The translations under genes and the position numbers were made by a program. From CADEFF01 sp964569315 (lineage in GTDB: Bacteria; Pseudomonadota; Alphaproteobacteria; Dongiales; Dongiaceae): 17,787 nt of DNA. Under the pieces are notes generated by a model, which saw only the letters and a program-made list of their open reading frames with translations, ran no database searches and was not told the DNA's origin. The stretch covers positions 1 through 17,787 of the forward strand of contig CAZMUZ010000081.1 in assembly GCA_964569315.1 (NCBI GenBank). The letters run 5' to 3'. Of the stretch, positions 1-7,065 are shown piece after piece. Positions within the stretch are counted from its first letter, which is position 1; every line of letters starts with the position of its first letter.

Positions 1-160
1 CAAGACCGGGCGGAACTCGGTCATCCGCACCGACGGCAAGGTCGAGGAGCTGGGCGCGACCGACAAGCGCGAGATGAATCCGGGCGACGTCTTCGTGATC
101 GAGACGCCGGGCGGCGGGGGCTACGGCAAGGCTGTCGAGGCCAAGCGCGCGGCGGAGTAA
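1..160 (+). CDS. Hydantoinase B / 5-oxoprolinase subunit, C-terminal end (partial)
   Basis: Only the last 53 codons are in the window, read from base 2 and ending in TAA at 158-160. The tail contains GDVFVIETPGGGGYG, the glycine-rich end typical of the HyuB / N-methylhydantoinase B family (ATP-dependent hydantoin or oxoproline hydrolysis together with a HyuA subunit). The match rests on this C-terminal signature alone, so the substrate cannot be said. It is convergent with the next gene, whose stop lies six bases away, so the two share almost no terminator space. The HyuA partner would be expected to the left of the window. This gene has no visible link to the sulfonate genes further right. 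Confidence 0.82.
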   Translation, partial: KTGRNSVIRTDGKVEELGATDKREMNPGDVFVIETPGGGGYGKAVEAKRAAE

Positions 161-166
161 GGGCGC

Positions 167-622
167 CTATCGCGCCGGGCCTTCGATCTCCGGCACCGAG
201 CGGAAGCCGATGGCGATCCGGTTCCAGCCGTTGATGGTCACGATCGCGAGCGTCAGGTTGACGAGTTCGGCCTCGGAGAAATGGCGGCGCGCCTCTTCAT
301 AGACTGCGTCGGGCGCATGGTCTTCCGCGACGAGCGTGAGCGCCTCGGTCCAGGCGAGCGCCGCGCGCTCGCGCGGGCTGTAGACCGGCGCTTCCTCCCA
401 GGCGTCGAGCAGATAGAGCCGTTCCTCGCTCTCACCGGCCTTGCGCGCGTCGGCGGAATGCATCTTGAGGCAGTAGGCGCAGCCGTTGATCTGCGAGGCG
501 CGCATCTTCACCAGCTCCATCAGCGCATGCTCGAGGCCGCATTTGTCGACGAACCGTTGCAGCCCGAGCATGGCCCGGTAGCCTTCGGGCGAGGCCTTCG
601 CATAGTCCAGTCTCTCCTGCAT
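167..622 (-). CDS. Carboxymuconolactone decarboxylase / AhpD-family protein
   Basis: 151 residues. The segment QINGCAYCLKMH (about 45-55) carries the CxxC redox pair (C48, C51) and the following His (H55) that define the AhpD-like branch of the CMD fold. The family includes alkylhydroperoxidases and many small oxidative-stress proteins of unknown substrate. The ATG at 622-620 is chosen because AGGAG sits seven bases upstream. The same frame stays open to 691, but that extension (residues such as RHRAGRHRPARRHPHH) is Arg/His-rich, low-complexity and has no ribosome-binding site, so I reject it. The protein is helical with no signal peptide and is probably cytoplasmic. The neighbour to the left is convergent. 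The 232 bases upstream (623-854) hold no gene I can support. Confidence 0.85.
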   Translation of the reverse strand: MQERLDYAKASPEGYRAMLGLQRFVDKCGLEHALMELVKMRASQINGCAYCLKMHSADARKAGESEERLYLLDAWEEAPVYSPRERAALAWTEALTLVAEDHAPDAVYEEARRHFSEAELVNLTLAIVTINGWNRIAIGFRSVPEIEGPAR

Positions 623-854
623 GGATCGTCTCCTCGGATGGTGCGGGTGGCGGCGAGCCGGCCGATGCCGGCCCGCGCGATGTCGCGCCAATCCTTAGGG
701 CAGATCGCCCGCCGCGACGAGACGCAAAACGCGCATGGCCGGCCGGCGCCGAGCACACTCGGTGTCGCCAACATCCCGTTGAGGCGGCGCAACGCGAGAT
801 CGAGCGCGCGGCGGCGCCGCTCGACGAATGCGGGCCGTCGCGCCGCCGTCGCGC

Positions 855-1058
855 TCAGCGCTTGCCGTCGAGCTCGAAGGAGATCTTCGCGTTGATGCGG
901 TAGCTGACGACCTTGTTCTTCTCGACCTCGGCCGACATCTCCTTGATGTAGATCGAGCGGATGCCGCGCACGGTCTTGGAGGCATTCTTCACCGCCACTG
1001 CCGCCGCGTCCTCCCAGCTTTGCGTGGAGTCGGCGAGAACTTCGATGACCTTGAGCAT
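855..1058 (-). CDS. Dodecin-family small protein
   Basis: 67 residues, the normal dodecin length. It begins LKVIEVLADSTQSWEDAA and ends KISFELDG, matching the beta-alpha-beta-beta dodecin fold that assembles into a hollow dodecamer, and it keeps the SWEDA helix start. Classical dodecins stack flavin against a Trp near residue 36. Here the aligned stretch reads IRSIYIKEM and has no Trp, so flavin binding in the usual way is doubtful; this resembles the Trp-less (for example calcium-binding) dodecins. The start ATG has GGGAG ten bases upstream. It is divergent from the TSUP gene at 1242 and probably monocistronic. Confidence 0.9.
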   Translation of the reverse strand: MLKVIEVLADSTQSWEDAAAVAVKNASKTVRGIRSIYIKEMSAEVEKNKVVSYRINAKISFELDGKR

Positions 1059-1241
1059 GGCCGTTTTCTCCCTGTCCTCCGGGCCCGCGGATCCGCTGCC
1101 GGCGAGGGCGCCCGCAATCGAGATCGGGCCGGTAACCCGAGCCTAGCATGGCGGCCGCGCGATCGAGCGAGGCAAGTGACGGGCTGCCGCCCTGGAGGAA
1201 GGATCATCGCGTGGCGATTGCGCGGCGGCGGCGGGTAACCG

Positions 1242-2075
1242 ATGATCGGCGCCCCGCCGCCCGCAACGGAATCGATCATCCCGCCCGTGATTGCCGATCT
1301 CTTCGCCGAAACCTTCAGCGCGCTCCCGCTGCCGGCGCTGATCTATGGCGCGCTCGTTACCTTCGCGGCCGGGTGGCTGCGCGGCTATACCGGCTTCGGC
1401 TTCGCGCTCGCGGCGGTGCCGGCGCTCAGCATCATCCTCGAGCCGGCGCTGATCGTGCCCGTGGCGATGCTGTTGCAGTTCCTTGCCGGGGTGCAGCTCC
1501 TGCGGAAGACCCGGCACCAGGTAGAATGGCCGGTGATCTGGCCCTTGCTGATAGGGGCTGCGGTCGGCACCCCCTTCGGCATCTGGCTGCTGGCGGCGCT
1601 GCCCGCCGCCCCGATGCGCGGCTTCATCGGCCTGATCCTGTTGGTCGCGGTGATCCTGCTCTGGCGCGGGGTGCGCTTCCAGGTCAATCCGCGTTCGGGC
1701 CTTACCCTCGGCATCGGCGGCCTCTCCGGCGTCCTCAATGGCGGCACGGCGATCGGCGGTCCGCCGGTGGTGATCTATTTCCTCGCCTCCGCCCGCAGCG
1801 CCGCGGTCAGCCGCGCCACGCTCCTCATGTATTTCTTCTTCCTGTCGCTCGGATCGATCGTCGGCGCCGTCGCGGTCGGGCTGATGACGGGACGCACGCT
1901 GCTGCTGGCGGCGGTCATGTTCCCGCTGATGACGCTCGGCAACATGCTGGGCGATCGTGGCTTCGACCGGAGCAGCGAAGCCGGTTATCGGCGCCTCGCG
2001 CTCGGCTTCCTCGCCGTGATCGCGATCATCGCGGTCGGCCGCGCAATCGGGGATCTCTCGGCCAGCGGCTGGTAG
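1242..2075 (+). CDS. TSUP-family (TauE/SafE) anion exporter, copy 1
   Basis: 277 residues, almost entirely hydrophobic with about eight membrane segments. Both TSUP half-signatures are present: RGYTGFGFALA near residues 47-57, and the internal SGVLNGGTAIGGPPVV near 164-179. The TauE/SafE family exports sulfite, sulfonates or related anions from the cytoplasm. The start is uncertain: ATG at 1242 has no clear Shine-Dalgarno sequence, and GTG at 1287 is an in-frame alternative just before the first membrane segment. The gene ends seven bases before the ackA stop on the other strand. With xsc two genes away, sulfite release during sulfonate breakdown is the natural role; this is inferred from context, not from a substrate-specific residue. 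A second TSUP gene lies at 14491. Confidence 0.87.
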   Translation: MIGAPPPATESIIPPVIADLFAETFSALPLPALIYGALVTFAAGWLRGYTGFGFALAAVPALSIILEPALIVPVAMLLQFLAGVQLLRKTRHQVEWPVIWPLLIGAAVGTPFGIWLLAALPAAPMRGFIGLILLVAVILLWRGVRFQVNPRSGLTLGIGGLSGVLNGGTAIGGPPVVIYFLASARSAAVSRATLLMYFFFLSLGSIVGAVAVGLMTGRTLLLAAVMFPLMTLGNMLGDRGFDRSSEAGYRRLALGFLAVIAIIAVGRAIGDLSASGW

Positions 2076-2082
2076 CGGTCGC

Positions 2083-3270
2083 TCAAAGTCCGAGCAGCCG
2101 CGCGGTATGACGCGCGATGACGAGCTCTTCGTCGGTCGGCACGACCCAGGCGGCGACGCGGCTGCCCTTCTGCGAAATCAGCGGGCCGCCGGCGCGGTTT
2201 GCGGCCGCGTCCGGATCGAGACCGAGCCACGCCGCGGCCTCGCAGACCGCGGCGCGCACCGGGGCCGCGTTCTCGCCGACGCCGCCGGTGAAGACGAGGC
2301 CGTCGAGCCCGCCCAGCGCCGCGGCGAGCGATCCGACATGGCGAGAGACGGCATAGCAATATTGCCCGATCGCCGCCTTCGCCCGCGGTTCGGCGCTGGC
2401 GAGCAGCGTCTTCATGTCGGCGCTGATGCCGGAAAGCCCGAGCAGGCCGCTGCGGTTGTAGAGCAGGTCCTCCAGCGCCTGCAGGCCCAGCCCTTCGCTC
2501 CGCATCAAATGCAGGATCGCGCCCGGATCGAGGCTGCCGATGCGCGTCCCCATGACGAGCCCGTCGAGCGTCGAGAACCCCATGGTGGTGGCGACGCTGC
2601 GGCCCTCCCTGATCGCGCAGAGCGAGGCGCCGTTACCGAGATGCGCCACGATGATGCGGCCGGGATCGCGGCCGACGAGGCTCAGAAGCCGGTCCGCGAC
2701 GAACTCGTAGGAGAGGCCGTGGAAGCCATAGCGCCGCATGCCCTTCGCCTCGTATTCGAGCGGCAGGCCGAGGCGGCGCGCCTGGTCGGGCAGCGTCGCA
2801 TGGAACGCGGTGTCGAAGCAGGCGACCTGCGGCAGCGCCGGCTGCTGGGTTCGCAGCGCACGGATAGCGGCGATGTTGTGCGGTTGGTGATGCGGCGCCA
2901 AGGGCGAGAGCGCGTCGAGCGCATCGAGCGTCGCGGCGTCGATCCGCACCGGTCTCGAAAAATCCGTGCCGCCATGCACTACGCGATGGCCGGCGCCGGT
3001 CAGAGGCGCCTCTTCGCCGTTCGCCGCGAGCCAGTCCGGCAGGAGGGCGAGCGCATCGGCGTGGCTCGCGATGGCGGCCAGCGCCGGTCCCTCGGGCCCC
3101 GGAAGGAGGGTTCCGTCGGTCCGCCGCGCGGCGAAGCCCGGCCGCCGTCCGATGCCGGCGAACTGCCCGCGGCAGAGCGGAGCGGGATCCTTGTCCGTCT
3201 CCGCCTCGTAGAGCGCGAATTTCAGGCTCGAGGAGCCGGCATTGATGACGAGGAGGCGGTGCGCAGCCAT
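2083..3270 (-). CDS. ackA: Acetate kinase
   Basis: 395 residues, close to the usual 400. ASKHA-superfamily acetate kinase motifs appear in order: NAGSSSLKF (10-18), GHRVVHGG (about 93-100), HHQPHN, ACFDTAFH, RYGFHG, HLGNGAS, STLDGLVMGTRIG, FTGGVGENA and the C-terminal VPTDEEL containing the conserved Glu. It interconverts acetyl phosphate + ADP and acetate + ATP in the cytoplasm. It lies on the same strand as and downstream of xsc, whose product is acetyl phosphate, so it can turn that product into ATP by substrate-level phosphorylation. Phosphotransacetylase (Pta) is the more usual partner of xsc and is not in this window. A 247-base gap with an inverted repeat separates it from xsc, so it may also have its own promoter. 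Confidence 0.95.
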   Translation of the reverse strand: MAAHRLLVINAGSSSLKFALYEAETDKDPAPLCRGQFAGIGRRPGFAARRTDGTLLPGPEGPALAAIASHADALALLPDWLAANGEEAPLTGAGHRVVHGGTDFSRPVRIDAATLDALDALSPLAPHHQPHNIAAIRALRTQQPALPQVACFDTAFHATLPDQARRLGLPLEYEAKGMRRYGFHGLSYEFVADRLLSLVGRDPGRIIVAHLGNGASLCAIREGRSVATTMGFSTLDGLVMGTRIGSLDPGAILHLMRSEGLGLQALEDLLYNRSGLLGLSGISADMKTLLASAEPRAKAAIGQYCYAVSRHVGSLAAALGGLDGLVFTGGVGENAAPVRAAVCEAAAWLGLDPDAAANRAGGPLISQKGSRVAAWVVPTDEELVIARHTARLLGL

Positions 3271-3298
3271 GCGGGCGCTATCTCACACGAGGTCGTGA

Positions 3299-3437
3299 TT
3301 CCCTCCCCCTCGGAGGGGGGAGGGTGGGGTGGGGGTGAAAAATGAAATCGACTGCCAGTGCCTGAACTCGGATTTGCGCTGCGATTGCAGCATGGCGCGT
3401 CACCCCCTCCCTATCCCTCCCCTCAAGGGGGAGGGAA
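3299..3437. repeat. Inverted pair of about 40-nt CCCTCCCC-type repeats between xsc and ackA
   Basis: Copy A (3299-3338) starts TTCCCTCCCCC and ends GGGGGTGA. Copy B (3400-3437) is the same element in the opposite orientation, starting TCACCCCCTCCC and ending GGGGGAGGGAA. They are separated by 61 bases. Each copy is itself a short hairpin (CCCTCCCC / GGGGAGGG type), and the two arms can also pair over nearly their full length with a few mismatches. No transposase or coding frame is associated. It resembles the GC-rich dispersed intergenic palindromes common in alphaproteobacterial genomes. In the xsc-ackA transcript it could act as an attenuator or RNA stabiliser. The rest of 3271-3517 shows no gene. 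Confidence 0.75.
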
Positions 3438-3517
3438 TAGAGGCGGCCGACATCGCGCAATCCGCATCCTTCAACAAGCGCAGCATAAGGGCCCTCGCAA
3501 CAAAGCTTGGTTCCCGC

Positions 3518-5236
3518 TCACGCCACCGTATAGGCATGGTATTTGTCGAGCAGCCGCTTCGGCTTCTTGAGGGCGTCGCGGCGGAACGGGTCGCCCAGCT
3601 CCTGCGTCACCATGAGCTCGACCACCGCCGGCTTGTTCGCCGCGATCGCCTGCTTCACCGCGTCGCCGATCTGGTCCGGCCGGTCGACCTTGATGCCTTC
3701 CGCGCCCATCGATTTCGCGATGGCGGCGAAACTCGGATTGGCGAGGTTCGTGCCGAGATAGCGGTCGGCGTAGAAGTCGATCTGGTTCTTCTTCTCCGCG
3801 CCCCACTGGCCATTGTTGAACACGACCGCGATGGCCGGGATGTTCTCGCGGACGCAGGTGAGGGTTTCCTGCAGGCTCATGCCCCAGGCGCCGTCGCCGA
3901 CATAGGCGATCGCCGGCCGGTCGGGTGCGGCGACCTTGGCGCCGATCGCGGTCGGATAGGCGTAGCCGCAATTGCCGAAGCTCATCGCCGCGAAGAAGCT
4001 GCGCGGCTTCTCGAAGCGGAGATAGCTGTTGGAAACCGAACAGATATTGCCGATGTCGGTCGTGACCATGGCGTTCTTCGGCAATGCCTTCTCGAGCTCG
4101 CGGAGCGCCCGGCGCGGCGCGATCGGCGCGCCGTCCGCCTGACCCCATTTGTCGAGCTCGGATTCCCACTCGGACTTCTGCTTCTTGAGCTCGGCCATGC
4201 GCTGGTCGCGATTGGCGTGGCCTTCGATCTTGGCGTTCGAGGTCTGCAGCCGCGTCAGGATCTCCTTCGCCGCCGGCTTCGCGTCGCCGCAGACGCCGAC
4301 GGTGATCGGCTTCACCAGCCCCAGCATCCGATGGTCGCTGTCGACCTGGATGATCTTGGCGCCTTTCGGCCAGTAGTCGAGCCCGTGCTGCGGCAAGGTG
4401 CCGAAGGGCCCGAGCCGCGTGCCGAGCGCCAGCACCACGTCGGCCTGCGCGATGATCTTCATTGCCGCCTTCGAGCCCTGATAGCCCAGCGGCCCGCACA
4501 TCAGCGGATGCGAGGCGGGGAAGGCGTCGTTGTGGAGATAGCTGGTGACGACCGGCGCCGAGAGATATTCAGCGAGCTGGATCGCCTCGGCCTGGCCGTC
4601 CGACATGATCACGCCGCCGCCGGCGACGATGACGGGGAACTTCGCCTGGGCCAACGCCGCCGCGGCGTCGTCGAGGCTCTTCACCCCGCCGCCCGAGCGC
4701 TCGATCCGGTTCGGCTTCGGGATCGTGTAGTCGTGCTCGCCATAGAAGAGGTCGCGCGGGATGTTGAGCTGCGTCGGGCCGCGCTCGGTGAGCGCGAGGT
4801 CGAAGCAGCGGCCGGTGAGCTCGGCGATGCGGTCGGAGCGCATCACATGCGCCTGGTATTTCGTGATCTTGGAGAAGATCGGGAGCTGTTCGGTTTCCTG
4901 GAAGCCGCCATGGCCGATGGTGGCGGTGCCGGTCTCAGGCGTGATTACCACGACCGGCGAATGCGCCCAGTAAGCGGCGGCGACGGCGGTGACGAAATTG
5001 GTGATGCCGGGGCCGTTCTGCGCGATGCAGACGCCCGGCTTGTTCAGCACGCGCGAATAGCCGTCCGCCATGTGGCCGGCGCCCTGCTCATGCGCGACCG
5101 AGATGAAGCGGATGCCGGCTTCAGGGAAGATATCGAGCGCATCCATATAGGCCGAGCCGACGATGCCGAAGATGTGCTTGACGTTGTGCGCGACGAGCGT
5201 TTCGACGAACGCCTCGCTGGCGGACATGCGAGTCAT
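3518..5236 (-). CDS. xsc: Sulfoacetaldehyde acetyltransferase (ThDP-dependent)
   Basis: 572 residues, slightly shorter than typical Xsc (about 590). It is a thiamine-diphosphate enzyme of the acetolactate-synthase fold: the N-terminal domain has the cofactor-activating Glu in AHEQGAG (E50), and the C-terminal domain has the GDGAWGM...FNN motif (447-449, 474-475) for Mg-ThDP. Features specific to Xsc are QNGPGITNFVT (73-83), YLHNDAFPASHPL, GPLGYQGSKAAM, and above all QELGDPFRRDALKKP (545-559) at the C terminus. Reaction: sulfoacetaldehyde + phosphate -> acetyl phosphate + sulfite. The ATG at 5236 has GGGAG five bases upstream. It lies downstream of the tauR-like gene (112-base gap) and upstream of ackA on the same strand. 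A related ThDP enzyme is the alternative, but the C-terminal motif makes this unlikely. Confidence 0.9.
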   Translation of the reverse strand: MTRMSASEAFVETLVAHNVKHIFGIVGSAYMDALDIFPEAGIRFISVAHEQGAGHMADGYSRVLNKPGVCIAQNGPGITNFVTAVAAAYWAHSPVVVITPETGTATIGHGGFQETEQLPIFSKITKYQAHVMRSDRIAELTGRCFDLALTERGPTQLNIPRDLFYGEHDYTIPKPNRIERSGGGVKSLDDAAAALAQAKFPVIVAGGGVIMSDGQAEAIQLAEYLSAPVVTSYLHNDAFPASHPLMCGPLGYQGSKAAMKIIAQADVVLALGTRLGPFGTLPQHGLDYWPKGAKIIQVDSDHRMLGLVKPITVGVCGDAKPAAKEILTRLQTSNAKIEGHANRDQRMAELKKQKSEWESELDKWGQADGAPIAPRRALRELEKALPKNAMVTTDIGNICSVSNSYLRFEKPRSFFAAMSFGNCGYAYPTAIGAKVAAPDRPAIAYVGDGAWGMSLQETLTCVRENIPAIAVVFNNGQWGAEKKNQIDFYADRYLGTNLANPSFAAIAKSMGAEGIKVDRPDQIGDAVKQAIAANKPAVVELMVTQELGDPFRRDALKKPKRLLDKYHAYTVA

Positions 5237-5348
5237 GAGGGCTCCCTTGAGCGCGATGCCTGAATTCCCGCCTATCTCCTAGCGTTGTCGGGGGCGGGCT
5301 GGCTAGTGCCAGCAGCGGGCTTTCCCGGGAGCCAGGAAGGCTGCGGTT

Positions 5349-6824
5349 TCAGCGGCCTCCGGTCTGCGCGCGGACGATCTCGCCGAGCCGCGCGAGGCCG
5401 GGCTCGATGCGGTCGGCCGCGATCGAGGAGAAGCCGAGGCGGAACAGGTTGCGGGGCGCGGTTTCGCTCGCGAAGAAATGCACGTCGCCCGGCTCGATCA
5501 GGATGCCCTGCTTCGCCGCCGCCGCCTCGAGCTGCCGCGTATCGAGCCCGGGCGGGCCTTCGACCCAGAAGGCGGTGCCGCCGGTGGTGGGTTGCCAGCG
5601 GCAATCGGGCAAATGCTTCGTCAGGGCGGCGCCCATCATGCGCCAGCGTTCCTTGTAGAGCTGGGACAGGCGTCGCAGCAGCGCGTCGTGATGCCCGTCG
5701 GCGAGGAAGAGTGCGAGGGTGCGCTGATTGTTGGCGGGCGGGTGGCGCAGCATCAGCCGGCGCAGCGCGCGCGCCTCGCGGATGAGCGGCGCGGGCCCCA
5801 CCAGGTAGCCCATGCGCAGGCCGGGCGCCAGGCTCTTGGACAGGCTCGCGACGAAGATGACGCGGCCCTGCCGGTCGAGCGATTTCAGCGCCGGCGTCGG
5901 CGCGGCGCCGTGATTGATCTCGCTTTCGTAGTCGTCCTCGATCACCACGAGATCGTGCTCGTCGGCCGCCTTCAGGAGCTGGCGGCGTCGCGCGAGGGAC
6001 ATGGTGGCGGTGGTCGGGAACTGGTGGCTCGGCGTCACATAGACGTAGTCGCAAGCCGCAAGCGCCGCACCGACCACCACGCCCTCGCGATCCACCGGCA
6101 GCGGCCGCAGCGCCTCGCTCTTCAGCGCAAAGATGTTCCGCGCATCGGCATATCCCGGGTCCTCGATCCCGACGCAGGTCCCCTGGCGCATCAGCAGGCT
6201 CGCCAGCAGATAGAGCGCCTGCTGCGCACCGACGGTGATGAGGATCTCGTCCGGCGAGACGCGCACGCCGCGCCGCGGCAGCAGGCGCGTGCGGATCTGC
6301 TCGACCAGCGGCGCGTCGTCCTCGGTGAAGAGGTCGCGCGACCATTCGCGCACCGGCCCGCGGCCCAGCGCCTGTCGCGAGCAGTCGCGCCAGGCGGCGA
6401 TGGGGAAGCTCGCGGGATCGACCTGCCCGTAGATGAAGGGATAGTCGAAATCCTGCCAGTTGCGCGGCTTGGTGACGTTACGCTGCGCCGAGGGACGCAC
6501 CTTGAAGCGCGCCTGCCAGTCGATCTCGCGCGCGGGCCTGGCCGCGGCTGCCGCATCCGGTGCCCGGCCCGCGAGCACGTCGGTCGCGACGAAATAGCCG
6601 CTGCGCTGGCGCGCGACCAGGAAGCCCTCCTCGACGAGATCCTGATAGGCGAGCGCCACGGTGTTGCGTGCGATGCGGAGGTTCCGCGCCATGCGGCGGC
6701 AGGAAGGCAGCGCGCTTCCGGCCGGAACCTGCCCGTCGAGAATCGCCTCGACCAGCATGCGCCGCAGTTGCGCCTGCAGGGTCGATTTCCCATCCGGCTG
6801 CAGGTGAAAGAGCTGGTCCCGCAT
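5349..6824 (-). CDS. tauR: MocR/GntR-type regulator, probably TauR-like
   Basis: 491 residues with the MocR layout: an N-terminal GntR winged helix-turn-helix (about 10-80; LPSCRRMARNLRIARNTV is the recognition region) and a fold-type-I aminotransferase-like domain (about 120-485). Cofactor positions are kept: TPSHQFPT (264-271), EDDYESE (296-302) and SLSKSLAPGLRMGY with the PLP lysine at K330. MocR proteins use PLP or its adduct with an amine to control transcription. TauR is the member that activates taurine genes, and the adjacent xsc supports that identity here. The start ATG has only a distant GGGAG, about 20 bases upstream, so the start is less secure. It is divergent from the ABC importer; the shared 237-base region has an inverted repeat at 6870-6897. 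Confidence 0.8.
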   Translation of the reverse strand: MRDQLFHLQPDGKSTLQAQLRRMLVEAILDGQVPAGSALPSCRRMARNLRIARNTVALAYQDLVEEGFLVARQRSGYFVATDVLAGRAPDAAAAARPAREIDWQARFKVRPSAQRNVTKPRNWQDFDYPFIYGQVDPASFPIAAWRDCSRQALGRGPVREWSRDLFTEDDAPLVEQIRTRLLPRRGVRVSPDEILITVGAQQALYLLASLLMRQGTCVGIEDPGYADARNIFALKSEALRPLPVDREGVVVGAALAACDYVYVTPSHQFPTTATMSLARRRQLLKAADEHDLVVIEDDYESEINHGAAPTPALKSLDRQGRVIFVASLSKSLAPGLRMGYLVGPAPLIREARALRRLMLRHPPANNQRTLALFLADGHHDALLRRLSQLYKERWRMMGAALTKHLPDCRWQPTTGGTAFWVEGPPGLDTRQLEAAAAKQGILIEPGDVHFFASETAPRNLFRLGFSSIAADRIEPGLARLGEIVRAQTGGR

Positions 6825-6869
6825 CGGATTGGCCTGGCGGAATCTCCCTTGACTGGCGCTCTTTCACTA

Positions 6870-6897
6870 GTCGATTGTAACATTAGGATCAATCGAC
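6870..6897. promoter_or_regulatory. Inverted repeat GTCGATTG-N12-CAATCGAC, candidate operator
   Basis: Two perfect 8-base arms (6870-6877 and 6890-6897) are separated by 12 bases, giving 20 bases centre to centre, about two helical turns. It sits 46 bases upstream of the tauR-like start and 164 bases before the importer gene. A partial third copy, CAATCCGAC, lies at 6956-6964. The position between divergent genes and the spacing suggest a dimer-binding site, most simply for the adjacent MocR regulator. The CTGGACTTAA-type repeats I recall for TauR in Rhodobacter are not seen, so the assignment to this regulator is inference. Confidence 0.5.
6874..6879 (-). promoter_or_regulatory. Possible -10 element of the tauR-like gene
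   Basis: Read on the minus strand this is TACAAT (5 of 6 to TATAAT), and it overlaps the left arm of the inverted repeat. A start of transcription near 6866 would give a leader of about 40 bases. No convincing -35 hexamer is present at the right distance (TTTGGT at 16 bases is weak), as expected for an activated or autoregulated promoter. Confidence 0.3.
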
Positions 6898-7026
6898 CAA
6901 AGAAATCCCAAGCTGTCGGCCGATCCCCTGAGAAAAAGCCGTAACCCGACCGTCATCAATCCGACGCGGGCGAAGGTTAATCAGGGCGATGAGGGCAAGC
7001 GCGACGGCATCGAAAAGGGAACGATC

Positions 7027-7065
7027 ATGGGTTTGATGAACCACATACAGGGAGCACTCCGATGA
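7027..7065 (+). CDS. Possible 12-codon leader peptide upstream of the binding protein
   Basis: ATG at 7027 opens MGLMNHIQGALR and stops with TGA at 7063-7065. That stop overlaps the ATG (7062) of the binding-protein gene in the ATGA arrangement used for translational coupling. It has its own well-placed AGGGA about seven bases upstream, and it contains the AGGGAG ribosome-binding site of the downstream gene. Such a short frame could arise by chance; comparison with relatives decides. Confidence 0.25.
   Translation: MGLMNHIQGALR

Noticed and set aside
2107..3345. A 412-codon plus-strand frame opposite ackA
   Set aside because: Shadow of acetate kinase, whose motifs are unambiguous on the minus strand.
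3329..5263. A 644-codon open frame on the plus strand opposite xsc
   Set aside because: Arg/Ala-rich, low-complexity translation without recognisable motifs. It is the antisense shadow of a well-identified gene in GC-rich DNA.
5478..6944. A 488-codon plus-strand frame opposite the tauR-like gene
   Set aside because: Same reason: composition-driven shadow, no family match and no ribosome-binding site.
6825..7061. TauR direct repeats of the CTGGACTTAA type
   Set aside because: Searched by eye and not found. Only the inverted repeat at 6870-6897 stands out.
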